Positions 19,358-29,661 of a DNA stretch of 64,000 nt are shown here, piece after piece; position 1 is the stretch's first letter, and every line of letters starts with the position of its first letter. Source of the stretch: Ottowia flava. Its GTDB lineage: Bacteria; Pseudomonadota; Gammaproteobacteria; Burkholderiales; Burkholderiaceae_C. The stretch covers positions 186,001-250,000 of the forward strand of contig NZ_JBHUEJ010000036.1 in NCBI RefSeq assembly GCF_042680565.1. Direction: 5' to 3'. A model generated the notes under the pieces. That model ran no database searches, had not been told where the DNA came from, and saw nothing but the letters and a program-made list of their open reading frames with translations. The position numbers and the translations under genes are program-made.

Positions 19358-19381
19358 TTAACCAACCCATCGGTCGGTTAA
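19358..19381. promoter_or_regulatory. PaaR-like operator
   Basis: Imperfect palindrome TTAACCAACC-CATC-GGTCGGTTAA (9 of 10 positions pair) in the divergent gap between paaG and paaF. TetR-family PaaR regulators of phenylacetate genes in proteobacteria bind ACCGACC/GGTCGGT palindromes, so derepression by phenylacetyl-CoA of both sides is expected. The paaR gene itself is not in the window. Confidence 0.7.
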
Positions 19382-19479
19382 CTGCGGGCGCGGCAGGTGC
19401 GCCGGTGGGCCTCGCTATAGTGTGGCTGCGGCGCCGACCGGCGCACACCTACCCACCATTTTGCGAGGAGACCTCCCCC

Positions 19480-20259
19480 ATGGCCTATGAATTCATCCAG
19501 ACCCGCGTCGAAGGCGACAAGGTCGGCATCATCACACTCAACCGCCCCAAGCAACTGAATGCGCTCAACGGCGAGCTGATGCGCGAGATGGGCCAGGCGC
19601 TGAAGGAATTCGATGGCAACGAGGCCATCGGCTGCATGATCATTACCGGCAGCGAAAAAGCCTTTGCCGCGGGCGCCGACATCGGCGCCATGGCGACCTA
19701 CAGCTTTGCCGACGTCTACCGCGACGACTACATCACGCGCGACTGGGAAACCATCCGCTCGATCCGCAAGCCCGTCATCGCCGCCGTCAGCGGCTTTGCC
19801 CTGGGCGGCGGCTGCGAGCTGGCCATGATGTGCGACTTCATCATCGCCGCCGACAACGCCAAGTTCGGCCAGCCCGAAATCAAGCTGGGCGTGATCCCCG
19901 GCGCCGGTGGCACGCAGCGCCTGCCGCGCGCCGTGGGCAAATCCAAGGCCATGGACATGTGCCTGACGGCCCGCATGATGGACGCCACCGAAGCCGAGCG
20001 CGCGGGCCTGGTCAGCCGCGTGGTGCCGCTGGACAAGCTGATGGACGAGGCGCTGGGCGCAGCGCTGATCATCTGCGGCTTCGGCCGCCTGGCCGTGATG
20101 GCCGCCAAGGAATGCGTGAACCGCGCGTTCGAAGGCTCGCTCAACGACGGTGTGATGTTCGAGCGCCGCCTGTTCCACGCGCTGTTCGCCACCACCGACC
20201 AGAAGGAAGGCATGGATGCCTTCGTCAACAAGCGCGCAGCAGCTTTCAAGCACCAGTGA
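19480..20259 (+). CDS. paaF: enoyl-CoA hydratase
   Basis: 259 residues of the crotonase family with both hydratase glutamates visible: GFALGGGCELAMMCD and FGQPEIKLGVIPGAGGTQRLP. It hydrates 2,3-dehydroadipyl-CoA in the phenylacetate pathway if it is PaaF; the sequence also fits the general short-chain enoyl-CoA hydratase, so the symbol is by context. ATG 19480 follows CGAGGAG. Much longer upstream frames are spurious because they overlap paaG on the other strand. Confidence 0.9.
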   Translation: MAYEFIQTRVEGDKVGIITLNRPKQLNALNGELMREMGQALKEFDGNEAIGCMIITGSEKAFAAGADIGAMATYSFADVYRDDYITRDWETIRSIRKPVIAAVSGFALGGGCELAMMCDFIIAADNAKFGQPEIKLGVIPGAGGTQRLPRAVGKSKAMDMCLTARMMDATEAERAGLVSRVVPLDKLMDEALGAALIICGFGRLAVMAAKECVNRAFEGSLNDGVMFERRLFHALFATTDQKEGMDAFVNKRAAAFKHQ

Positions 20260-20285
20260 GCGAGGGGCCTGATTGCTGATTTAAT

Positions 20286-20343
20286 AACAAATCGGCCTCC
20301 AGCCCTTACTCATATTGCGCTGACAGCTTCTTTATTGATAGCA
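20286..20343 (-). repeat. dispersed 60-bp repeat copy
   Basis: Minus-strand reading: TATCAATAAAGAAGCTGTC, then GCGCAATATGAGTAAGGGCTGGAGG and CCGATTTGTT. It lies 26 bp after the paaF stop. The gap 20260-20475 otherwise shows only a possible promoter region for the next gene. Confidence 0.75.
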
Positions 20344-20475
20344 AAAAGTCAATGCGCTCCACGCCAAAATTCGTCGCGTTACGGATAGTTTCACAGTCGT
20401 CTGACGGCTTTTGACCCCGTCGGTGCGTCTGCACCGATTCATGCGGCTCCCGAACCAAATTTTTCAGGAGCCTGC

Positions 20476-22023
20476 ATGCCTTCCCTTCATCCTGTTGTCC
20501 GAGCGACCGCCGCGGCCTTCTGTGGCCTCTCGGTGCTGCTCGCGCCGGCCCAGGCCGCGAGTCCCGTGGTCATCGCCCCCGGCGAGACCTCGCCGCCGAG
20601 CTTTGTGCGCCCCGTGTGGCCCGGTGCATCCGCAGCCAACGCCTTCACCCGGGACCGCGTGGAGTTGCGCCGGGCCGGGCAGGAGGCCATCGCCCGTGGC
20701 CAGGCGCCCTTCCAAAGCCCTTCCGCGCCCAATTGCCGTCGCCCAATGCGCAGCCACGAGGAGCCCGGCACCCAAGCCAGCGCGCAAGACCTGACGATCG
20801 GTGGCGCAGTGCGCCGCCGTGCGGGCGACTTGGGCAGGCCCGAGGTCGCGACGGAAGCGGCGCCGCTGCCTGCGCCCGCAGGCGCTGTCATGGACAAATC
20901 AACGCACGAAGCGGCGCTTGCCGCCCCGGCGCCGGCCGAGGCCACAGGCAACATGGCGCGTACGCCATCTGCCCGTATCGCCCGTGCAGAGCCCGTCACG
21001 GCGGGCATGGTGGACGACAACGCCCAGTTTTCCGAGTACCTGGCTTTTCGCGAACGCACGCAGGTGATCCATCGCGAACGCGATGTGCGCGAGCGCGTGT
21101 TGCTGCAGGTGCGCGATCCGCGCGGCCGCGCCATGCCCGATGCCGAAGTCGCGGTGCGCGCCAGCAGCGGCGCCATCGCCTGGGCTCGCACCGACACCGC
21201 GGGGCGCGCATGGATCTCTCCGGACGCCTTCGACCCCCAGGCCAGCAAGGCCTATCAGGTGACCGTGCGGCGCGGGGCCGCAGAATCCAGCGTCGTCTTT
21301 CTGCGTGGCCAGCAAAGCGCGGTGGACGTCACGCTGGACCTGCGTGTCCCGGCGCAGCGCGCCAGGCTGGATCTGGTGTTTCTGATCGACGCCACGGGCT
21401 CAATGGCCGACGAGATCGCCAAGCTGAAGACCACCTTGCATAGCATTGCCGACGAGGTCGCGCGGTTGCCGAGCCAGCCCGACACCTGTTTCGGCCTGGT
21501 CGCCTACCGCGACAAGACCGACGCCTTCCTCCTACGCAGCCACGATTTCACCGGCGACCTGGGCGCTTTCCAGAAAGTGCTGGACGATCTGCAGGCCGGC
21601 GGAGGCGGCGACGAACCCGAAGCCATGAACGAAGCGCTGTTCGAGGCCGTGCACGCGCTCAGCTGGCGCGGCACCGGCGCCACCCGCCTGATGGTGCTGC
21701 TGGCCGACGCACCGCCGCACCTGGACTACGCCGGACCGCAGTACGACGAGAGCATGCTGGCGGCGCTGGGCAAGGGCATCAAGGTGTTCAGCGTGGGCGC
21801 CAGCGGGCTGAACAAGCAGGGCGAATTCATCCAGCGCCAGATTGCGCAGTACACGGGCGGTCGGTTCGTCTTCCTCACCTACGCCGATGCGCGCGAACCC
21901 GGCAGCGGGCCAGGGCGCAAGACCGTGCACGACGTCGCCAACTACTCGGTCGACACCTTGGACCGCCTGATCGTTCGACTGGTCAGCGACGAACTCGCGC
22001 AGCTACCCGCCCCAAAATCCTGA
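20476..22023 (+). CDS. exported von Willebrand factor A domain protein
   Basis: 515 residues. A signal peptide (about residues 1-27, ending LLAPAQAAS) points to export. Residues about 30-165 are low-complexity and proline/alanine rich. A carboxypeptidase-like regulatory region (VLLQVRDPRGRAMPDAEV) follows near 210, then a von Willebrand A domain from about 295 with the metal-site motif LIDATGSMAD and a later LADAPPH. Such proteins bind ligands or partner proteins through a metal ion in the periplasm or at the surface; no partner is apparent. CAGGAG precedes the ATG. Confidence 0.85.
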   Translation: MPSLHPVVRATAAAFCGLSVLLAPAQAASPVVIAPGETSPPSFVRPVWPGASAANAFTRDRVELRRAGQEAIARGQAPFQSPSAPNCRRPMRSHEEPGTQASAQDLTIGGAVRRRAGDLGRPEVATEAAPLPAPAGAVMDKSTHEAALAAPAPAEATGNMARTPSARIARAEPVTAGMVDDNAQFSEYLAFRERTQVIHRERDVRERVLLQVRDPRGRAMPDAEVAVRASSGAIAWARTDTAGRAWISPDAFDPQASKAYQVTVRRGAAESSVVFLRGQQSAVDVTLDLRVPAQRARLDLVFLIDATGSMADEIAKLKTTLHSIADEVARLPSQPDTCFGLVAYRDKTDAFLLRSHDFTGDLGAFQKVLDDLQAGGGGDEPEAMNEALFEAVHALSWRGTGATRLMVLLADAPPHLDYAGPQYDESMLAALGKGIKVFSVGASGLNKQGEFIQRQIAQYTGGRFVFLTYADAREPGSGPGRKTVHDVANYSVDTLDRLIVRLVSDELAQLPAPKS

Positions 22024-22042
22024 ACACAGGGCAACAAGGGCG

Positions 22043-22071
22043 CCGAAACCAGCTCAAAAACGCCCTATAAT
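22043..22071 (+). promoter_or_regulatory. tRNA-Met promoter
   Basis: A perfect -10 box TATAAT (22066-22071) followed by GCCGGG, 10 bp ahead of the tRNA. The -35 region (about 22043) is weak. Confidence 0.6.
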
Positions 22072-22081
22072 GCCGGGTTCC

Positions 22082-22158
22082 GGTGGTATAGCTCAGTCGG
22101 TTAGAGCGTGGGATTCATAACCCCAAGGTCGGTGGTTCGATTCCACCTACCACCACCA
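22082..22158 (+). tRNA. tRNA-Met (anticodon CAT), elongator type
   Basis: 77 nt with encoded CCA. Acceptor stem GGTGGTA/TACCACC pairs fully, D stem GCTC/GAGC, anticodon loop TTCATAA, T stem GGTGG/CCACC with loop TTCGATT. It pairs at the first acceptor position, which argues against initiator tRNA. Confidence 0.95.
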
Positions 22159-22194
22159 AACCCGCTGTGGGCCCTGCGGCCCGCGGCCAACCCG

Positions 22195-22230
22195 AAAAGC
22201 CCCAGTCGCCTAGCTGCTGGGGCTTTTTTC
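22195..22230. terminator. rho-independent terminator shared by tRNA-Met and xdhB
   Basis: AAAAGCCCCAG pairs with CTGGGGCTTTT over an 11-base loop and is followed by T residues. The stop codon of the convergent xdhB (22210-22212) lies in the loop, so the terminator overlaps coding sequence. Confidence 0.85.
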
Positions 22231-24603
22231 TTGGGCGCCCGGCCGCCCGATAGCCCACAGGATGCGCTCTGGCGTCGCGGGCGCATCCATCTGCACCGGT
22301 ACGCGGTCTTCAGCGCCCGCAAGGTCGGCGCGCGCCGCAGCAACGGCGTTGCGCAGCGCCTCCCACACACTGATCGCCAGCATGAACGGCGGCTCGCCCA
22401 CGGCCTTGCTGCGGTGCACGGTGTCTTCGGCGTTGGCTTCGGGCCACAGGTGCACGTGCAGGTGCGCCGGCACGTCGGCCGCGGTCGGGATCTTGTAGGT
22501 GCTGGGCGCCTTGGTGGTGAGTTCGCCCTTGGCGTTCCAGGCCAGCTCTTCGGTCGTCAGCCAGCCCATGCCCTGGATGAAGCCGCCCTCGATCTGGCCG
22601 ATGTCGATCGCCGGGTTGATGCTGCGGCCCACGTCGTGGAGGATGTCCACCGCCAGCACGCGGTACTCGCCGGTGAAGGTGTCGATGGCCACCTCGGTGC
22701 AGGCCGCGCCGTAGGCGAAGTAGAAAAACGGACGGCCGGTCAGCGTGGTCTTGTCGTAGTGGATCTTGGGCGTGCGGTAAAAGCCATCGCTCCACAGCTG
22801 GATGCGGTTGGCGTAAGCCTGCTGCACCACGGCGGCAAAGTCGCGCTCGCCCTTGGGCGTGACGACCTTGCCGTGCCGGAATTCCACCGCACCTGCACCG
22901 CAGCCGTCGAGCCCGCAGACAAAGGCGGCCAGGTTGTCGCGCACGGTGCGCGCCGCGGCTTGCGCGGCCTTGCCGTTCAGATCGGTGCCGCTGGAAGCGG
23001 CCGTCGCGCTGGCGTTGGGCACTTTGTCGGTGGCCGCGGCGGTGACCAGCACCAACGCCATCGGCACGCCCAGCTCGTCGGCCACTATCTGTGCCACCTT
23101 GGTGTTGAGGCCCTGGCCCATTTCGGTGCCGCCGTGGTTCACCTGCACGCTGCCATCGGTGTAGACATGCACCAGCGCGCCCGCCTGGTTGAACTGCGTG
23201 GCGGTGAAACTGATGCCGAACTTCACCGGCGTGATGGCGATGCCGCGCTGCAGGTGCGGGTGCGCGGCGTTCCACGAAGGAATAGCCTCTTTCCGGCGCT
23301 GGTACTGCGCGAGCAGCTCCAATTTTGGAAGCAATTCGTGGAGGATGTTGTCTTCCACGGGCATCTGGTAGTGCGTCACGTTCCGCTCGGTCGCGCCGCG
23401 CGGGCCGTACAGGTTGGCCATGCGCACGGCCAGCGGGTCCAGCGCCAGCGCACGGGCAATGTCGCCCAGAATCGCCTCGATGGCGATCACGCCCTGCGGG
23501 CCGCCGAAGCCGCGAAACGCCGTGTGGCTCTGCACGTTCGTCCTGCAACGGTAGCTGCGTACCACCACGTCACCCAGGAAGTAGGCGTTGTCGACGTGGA
23601 ACACGGCGCGGTCGGCCACCGGGCCGCTCAAATCGGCCGACCAGCCGCAGTTGGCCATCATGTCGATGGTCAGGCCGTGCAGGCGGCCGTGGTCGTCAAA
23701 CCCCACGTCGTAGCGGTAGGCGAACGGGTGGCGCTTGCCGGTGATCAGAAAGTCGTCGTCGCGGTCCAGGCGCAGCTTGACCGGCGCCCCTACCTTGCGC
23801 GCAGCCAGCGCGGCCCATACCGCCATATGACCGGCCTGCGTTTCCTTGCCGCCAAAGCCACCGCCCATGCGCCGGCATTCGACGCGCACGGCGTGGTTGG
23901 CGATGCCCAGCGCGTGGGCCACCCAGTGCTGCACTTCGCCCGGATGCTGCGTGCTGCTGAGGATGTGCCACTGGCCCTGCTCCTGCGGCAGCGCCAGCGC
24001 GACCTGCCCTTCCAGGTAAAAGTGCTCCTGCCCGCCGACGGCAAAGCCGCCTTGCAGCCGGTGCGGCGCGCTGGCCAAAGCCGCTGTGGCGTCGCCGCGG
24101 GTCACGGTGACGGGCGGCAGCACAAAGCTTTGCGCGGCCATGGCGTCGTCGATGGTCAGGATGGCGGGCAGCGGCGTGATGTCCAGCCGGACCGCGCGCG
24201 CGGCCTGGCGCGCCGTCCGCATGCTGTCGGCCACGATCAGGCCGATCACCTGGCCGACATGGTGCACCTCGCCCTGCGCCAACACCGGCTCGTCGTGCAC
24301 GAAAGTCGCCAACACCGGGTCGCCCGGGATATCGCCAGCAAGCACCACCGCGTGCACGCCGGGCAGCGCCAACGCCGCGCTCGCGTCCACGCCGTTCAGC
24401 CGTCCGTGCGCGACGGGCGACAGGACGGGCGCGGCGTGCAGCGTGCCGCGCGGCTCGGACACATCGTCGACGTAGGGCGCGGCGCCCTGCACCTGCGCCC
24501 GAGCGCTCTCATGCGGGTGTGGCGCGCCACTGGCGGGCGCGTCCGGGTGGAGCTCGGCGAAATGCGCCTGCGGCAGCGTGAAGGCGGGCGAGCGGTCGTT
24601 CAC
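22210..24603 (-). CDS. xdhB: xanthine dehydrogenase, molybdenum-binding subunit
   Basis: Oxidises hypoxanthine and xanthine to urate together with XdhA. 797 residues, full length: N-terminal fragment with AAPYVDDVSEPRGTLH, the molybdopterin core GGGFGGKETQ, FRGFGGPQG, the GTEMGQGLNTK segment, and late KAVGEPPFMLAISVWEAL with the catalytic glutamate in GEPP. The start is GTG at 24603, overlapping the micro-gene stop (GTGA). A copy of the dispersed repeat lies in frame near residues 426-441. The maturation factor XdhC is not in the window. Confidence 0.95.
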   Translation of the reverse strand: MNDRSPAFTLPQAHFAELHPDAPASGAPHPHESARAQVQGAAPYVDDVSEPRGTLHAAPVLSPVAHGRLNGVDASAALALPGVHAVVLAGDIPGDPVLATFVHDEPVLAQGEVHHVGQVIGLIVADSMRTARQAARAVRLDITPLPAILTIDDAMAAQSFVLPPVTVTRGDATAALASAPHRLQGGFAVGGQEHFYLEGQVALALPQEQGQWHILSSTQHPGEVQHWVAHALGIANHAVRVECRRMGGGFGGKETQAGHMAVWAALAARKVGAPVKLRLDRDDDFLITGKRHPFAYRYDVGFDDHGRLHGLTIDMMANCGWSADLSGPVADRAVFHVDNAYFLGDVVVRSYRCRTNVQSHTAFRGFGGPQGVIAIEAILGDIARALALDPLAVRMANLYGPRGATERNVTHYQMPVEDNILHELLPKLELLAQYQRRKEAIPSWNAAHPHLQRGIAITPVKFGISFTATQFNQAGALVHVYTDGSVQVNHGGTEMGQGLNTKVAQIVADELGVPMALVLVTAAATDKVPNASATAASSGTDLNGKAAQAAARTVRDNLAAFVCGLDGCGAGAVEFRHGKVVTPKGERDFAAVVQQAYANRIQLWSDGFYRTPKIHYDKTTLTGRPFFYFAYGAACTEVAIDTFTGEYRVLAVDILHDVGRSINPAIDIGQIEGGFIQGMGWLTTEELAWNAKGELTTKAPSTYKIPTAADVPAHLHVHLWPEANAEDTVHRSKAVGEPPFMLAISVWEALRNAVAAARADLAGAEDRVPVQMDAPATPERILWAIGRPGAQEKSPSS
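23281..23328 (-). repeat. dispersed repeat copy inside xdhB
   Basis: On the coding strand AGCTGCTCGCGCAGTAC, then GCCGGAAAGAGGC; matches the core of the near-consensus copy at 16497. It encodes LELLAQYQRRKE in frame. Confidence 0.45.
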
Positions 24604-24784
24604 GGCAGGCGCTCGGGGTCCTGGATCGGTGGGTCATCGCCCGGCTCGCGGCGCGGCAGCGGCGGCGTGCCGGGGTCTTCCACCGGCGGCGGGGGCGCAA
24701 ACGGATCGGGATCTTTCACCGGCGGCTCCTGGCCGGGCAGCGGGATCGGCCCCGAGGCCCTGCGTTCCAGCGTGAAAGCAGCGT

Positions 24785-24788
<4 letters not shown>
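24600..24788 (-). CDS. proline-rich micro-protein between xdhA and xdhB
   Basis: 62 residues, about a quarter proline with many Asp/Glu: GPIPLPGQEPPVKDPDP, then PPPPVEDPGTPPLPR and ending PIQDPERLP. No signal peptide, no cysteines, no family recognised. The start ATG overlaps the xdhA stop (ATGA, 24785-24788) and its own stop overlaps the GTG start of xdhB (GTGA, 24600-24603), so it is coupled on both sides. The repeated PDP/PPPVxDPG pattern looks like an extended, disordered peptide that may act as a linker or assembly factor for the two subunits; that is a guess. Confidence 0.75.
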
Positions 24789-26254
<1,466 letters not shown>

Positions 26255-26326
26255 GCTTCCAGTGTAGAAGCCTTTCGGCGGTAGGGGTGCTACGCTGAAA
26301 CCCTGCCCCGCAGGAGATATGACCCG

Positions 26327-26812
26327 ATGACGACCTCCCCCGATCCCGCCGCGATGCGTCTGGCCATCGAAGCCTCGCGCATGGCGGTGGCCGCAGGCGA
26401 CCGCCCGTACGGCGCTGCGCTGGCCGCTCCCGACGGCGAGGTGCTGCTGGTCGAGCGCAACCGCCAGCACACCGCCAACGACAGCACCGCCCACGCCGAG
26501 ATGGTGCTGGTGCGCGAAGCCGAGGCCCGGCTCGGCGCGGCGTCGCTGCAGGGCGCCACCGTGTACGCCAGTGGCGAGCCCTGCGCGATGTGCGCGGGCG
26601 CCATGTTTTGGGCCGGTGTCGCGCGTGTGGTGTACGCCGCGCCCCAACCCGCGTTGGCACTGATGCAGGGCGGGCCGCTGCTGCCTGCGCGCTGCGCCGA
26701 TCTGCTTGGTCACGCGCAGCCGCCCGTGCGGGTCGAGGGCGAATTCCTGGCCGACGAGGCCCTGGCCGTGCTGCGGGAGACGTCCACCACGCCGCCGCGC
26801 GACAGCCCCTGA
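26327..26812 (+). CDS. nucleoside/guanine deaminase-like zinc enzyme
   Basis: 161 residues of the cytidine-deaminase superfamily. Zinc ligands and catalytic glutamate are in STAHAEMVL (His, Glu) and GEPCAMCAGAMFW (two Cys). The sequence resembles small guanine deaminases and adenosine-acting relatives more than TadA, which would normally be longer and sit elsewhere. It begins after CAGGAGAT, is divergent from xdhA, and lies just before the BMP importer genes, so a role in deaminating purine bases or nucleosides fits. Confidence 0.85.
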   Translation: MTTSPDPAAMRLAIEASRMAVAAGDRPYGAALAAPDGEVLLVERNRQHTANDSTAHAEMVLVREAEARLGAASLQGATVYASGEPCAMCAGAMFWAGVARVVYAAPQPALALMQGGPLLPARCADLLGHAQPPVRVEGEFLADEALAVLRETSTTPPRDSP

Positions 26813-26960
26813 GCCACCTGCGCCACACCCCGCCCGACCCGCGCCGACGAGGCGGCAGCGGACTTGCCGGCTCCCGTTTCATGCGCTTTCGCGCGCGGCT
26901 CGGCAAGTGGTGTCTGCCCCCACGTCGAGCAGCACACCCGGTGGTACATTGGCGCGCAAT

Positions 26961-27043
26961 CGGAGGGAGCATCTGGCGGGTCGCGCGACCCGGTCGCCCG
27001 CTCGGCACCGCGGCCTGCGTCAGCGTCGCTTGGAGGCTCTCCG
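26961..27043 (+). promoter_or_regulatory. possible structured leader of the BMP-transporter operon
   Basis: CGGAGGGAGC (26961) can pair imperfectly with GCTCTCCG (27036-27043), enclosing a perfect hairpin GGGTCG/CGACCC (26978-26991). This lies 20-100 bp before the ATPase gene. The gap 26813-27064 shows no gene. No known riboswitch class could be recognised, so the role is only suggested. Confidence 0.3.
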
Positions 27044-27064
27044 CCCTTTTGTACGTTGCTGCCG

Positions 27065-28609
27065 ATGCCGCCCCGACTCGAACTCCAACACATCACCAAG
27101 CGCTACCCCGGCGTAGTCGCCAACGACGACGTGTCGCTGACGGTGCAGCCGGGCGAGATCCACGCCGTGCTGGGCGAGAACGGCGCGGGCAAGAGCACGC
27201 TGATGAAGATCATCTACGGCGCCGTGAAGCCCGACGCCGGGGAAGTGCGCTTTGACGGCCAGCCGGTGCACATCCGCAGCCCGCAGGAGGCGCGCGCCCT
27301 GGGCATCGCCATGGTGTTCCAGCATTTCAGCCTGTTTGAAACGCTGTCGGTGGCCGAGAACGTGTGGCTGGGTCTGGACAAGTCGCTGCCGTTGGCTGAA
27401 GTGGTGCGCCGCATCCGCGAGACGGCCACGGCTTACGGTCTGGACATCGAACCCGAACGCCCGGTGCACACGCTGGGCGTGGGCGAAATGCAACGCGTCG
27501 AAATCATCCGCGCCCTGCTGGCGCAGCCGCGCCTGTTGATCCTGGACGAGCCGACCTCCGTGCTGACGCCGCAGGCGGTCGAAAAGCTGTTCGTCACCCT
27601 GCGCCAACTGGCGGCCGAGGGCTGCAGCATCCTCTACATCAGCCACAAGCTGCACGAAATCCGGTCCCTGTGCACCGCGTGCACGGTGATGCGCGGTGGC
27701 AAGGTTACCGGCGTGACCGACCCGCGCACGGAAAGCATCGCCTCGCTGTCGCGCCTGATGATCGGCGCCGATCCCCCGGCGCTGGAGCACAAGCCGCACA
27801 CGCCGGAAGCGCCGGTGCTGCAGGTCGATCACCTCGACCTGAAGCGCGCGTCACCCTTCGGCGTGGATCTGATGGACATCAGCCTGACGGTGTGCGCGGG
27901 CGAGGTGGTGGGGATCGCGGGCGTGTCGGGCAATGGCCAACGTGAGCTGCTGTTTGCGCTGTCCGGCGAGGACCAGCGTGCGCAGCCAGCTAGCATAAAA
28001 ATAGCAAACAAGAACGCTGGACGGTTGCCACCCGGGCCGCGGCGCGCACTGGGGCTGCACTTCGTGCCCGAGGAACGCCTGGGCCGCGGCGCCGTGCCGG
28101 ACATGAGTCTGGCGCACAACCTGCTGCTGACGCGGCGGGAGGGCGTGGGCCCGCTCGGCTGGCTGCGCACGCGTGTGCTGCGCGCGCAGGCGGTCGACAC
28201 CATCCAGCGCTACCGCGTCAAGGCGGCGGGTCCGGAGGCGCCGGCGCGCTCGCTGTCCGGCGGCAACCTGCAGAAATTCATCATGGGCCGCGAAATCGAC
28301 GCCAAGCCGCGGCTGCTGATCGTGTCGCAGCCGACCTGGGGCGTGGACGTCGGCGCGGCCGCGCAGATCCGCGCCGAAATTCTGGCGCTGCGCGACGCCG
28401 GTTGTGCGGTGCTGGTGGTGAGCGAGGAGCTGGACGAATTGTTTGAACTGAGCGATCGCCTGCACGTGATCGCCAAGGGCCAGCTGTCGCCGTCGATCGA
28501 CCGGCGCGCCGCCACGGTGCAGCAGATCGGCGAATGGATGAGCGGGCTGTGGCACGGCGACGTGCAGGACGCGCTGCAAGCGAAGGAGGCCGCCCATGCT
28601 GCGCCTTGA
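27065..28609 (+). CDS. BMP-type nucleoside/purine ABC transporter, ATP-binding protein
   Basis: 514 residues with two ATPase halves, as in the YufO/NupO and sugar-importer groups. The first half has Walker A GENGAGKS (37-44), LGVGEMQRVE as signature and LLILDEPTSVL as Walker B. The second half has the degenerate P loop GVSGNGQRE, normal for this family, signature LSGGNLQKF and Walker B LLIVSQPTWGVD. It powers the two permeases downstream; the gene overlaps the first permease by 14 bp. ATG 27065 was chosen over a longer frame through the structured leader. Confidence 0.93.
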   Translation: MPPRLELQHITKRYPGVVANDDVSLTVQPGEIHAVLGENGAGKSTLMKIIYGAVKPDAGEVRFDGQPVHIRSPQEARALGIAMVFQHFSLFETLSVAENVWLGLDKSLPLAEVVRRIRETATAYGLDIEPERPVHTLGVGEMQRVEIIRALLAQPRLLILDEPTSVLTPQAVEKLFVTLRQLAAEGCSILYISHKLHEIRSLCTACTVMRGGKVTGVTDPRTESIASLSRLMIGADPPALEHKPHTPEAPVLQVDHLDLKRASPFGVDLMDISLTVCAGEVVGIAGVSGNGQRELLFALSGEDQRAQPASIKIANKNAGRLPPGPRRALGLHFVPEERLGRGAVPDMSLAHNLLLTRREGVGPLGWLRTRVLRAQAVDTIQRYRVKAAGPEAPARSLSGGNLQKFIMGREIDAKPRLLIVSQPTWGVDVGAAAQIRAEILALRDAGCAVLVVSEELDELFELSDRLHVIAKGQLSPSIDRRAATVQQIGEWMSGLWHGDVQDALQAKEAAHAAP

Positions 28610-29660
28610 GCCACGCCCGGCGCCGTCGCGCGCCTGGACCTGGGCGTCACCGCTGCTGGCGCTGGCCATCACCGTGCTGATCGGCATGGCGCTGTTCGCG
28701 GTGCTGGGCAAAGACCCGGTGCGCGGCCTGCAGATCTTCTTCTGGGAGCCGATCAAGTCCGCCTACGCCCTGGGCGAGCTGGGCCTGAAGGCCACGCCGC
28801 TGCTGCTGATCGCGCTGGGGCTGGCCGTGTGCTTTCGCTCCAACGTGTGGAACATCGGCGCCGAAGGGCAGTTCGTCATCGGCGCGGTGGCGGCCGGCGG
28901 CGTGGCGCTGCTGGCCGACAAGACCACAGGCCCCTGGATCGTGGTGGCGGTGCTGCTGGCCGGCATGCTGGGTGGCATGGTGTGGGCGGGCATCGCGGCC
29001 TTCCTGCGCGATCGCTTCAACGCTGGCGAGATCCTGGTCACGCTGATGCTGGTGTACGTGGCGGTGCAGGTGCTGGGCTACCTGGTCTACGGGCCGTGGA
29101 AGGACCCGGCAGGCTACAACTTCCCGCAGACGCGCACGTTTGAAGCGGTCACGCAGATTCCCAAGCTGATGCGCGGCTCGCGCGTAAACATCGGGCTGGT
29201 GCTGGCGCTGGTCGGTGCGGCGCTGCTGTGGGTCTTTCTGTTTCGCACCAAGGCCGGCTTTGCCCAGCAGGTGGGTGGGCTGGCGCCGGCGGCGGCGCGC
29301 TACGCGGGCTTTTCATCGCGCCGCGCGCTCTGGACAGCGCTGCTGATCTCCGGCGCCACCGCCGGCCTGGCGGGCGCACTGGAGGTGGCGGGCCCGATCG
29401 GCCAACTGACGCCCTACGTGCCGGCCGGCTACGGCTTCGCCGCCATCATCGTCGCCTTCGTCGGGCGCCTGCACCCGCTGGGCATGGTGCTGTCGGCCAT
29501 CTTGCTGAGCATGTTCTACATCGGCGGCGAGCTGGCGCAGTCGCGCCTGGGGCTGCCCAAGGCGCTGACGGGCGTGTTCCAGGGCTTGCTGCTTTTCACG
29601 CTGCTGGCCTGCGACACGCTGGTCAATTACCGCGTCCGTTGGGGAAAGGCAGGCGTATGA
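28596..29660 (+). CDS. BMP-type ABC transporter permease 1
   Basis: 354 residues, about nine hydrophobic segments, of the branched-chain/nucleoside permease family. VCFRSNVWNIGAEGQFVIGA is the family loop, FNAGEILVTLMLVYVA follows, and a YAGFSSRRALW cytoplasmic loop contacts the ATPase. It starts inside the end of the ATPase gene, showing coupling. With permease 2 it should form the membrane pore of a purine nucleoside or base importer. Confidence 0.93.
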   Translation: MLRLEPRPAPSRAWTWASPLLALAITVLIGMALFAVLGKDPVRGLQIFFWEPIKSAYALGELGLKATPLLLIALGLAVCFRSNVWNIGAEGQFVIGAVAAGGVALLADKTTGPWIVVAVLLAGMLGGMVWAGIAAFLRDRFNAGEILVTLMLVYVAVQVLGYLVYGPWKDPAGYNFPQTRTFEAVTQIPKLMRGSRVNIGLVLALVGAALLWVFLFRTKAGFAQQVGGLAPAAARYAGFSSRRALWTALLISGATAGLAGALEVAGPIGQLTPYVPAGYGFAAIIVAFVGRLHPLGMVLSAILLSMFYIGGELAQSRLGLPKALTGVFQGLLLFTLLACDTLVNYRVRWGKAGV

Positions 29661-29661
29661 C

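Noticed and set aside
27984..28030. AGCTAGCATAAAAATAGC in the ABC ATPase gene as a repeat copy
   Set aside because: Only fragments match the 60-bp family; the core TGCCTGCGCA is absent.
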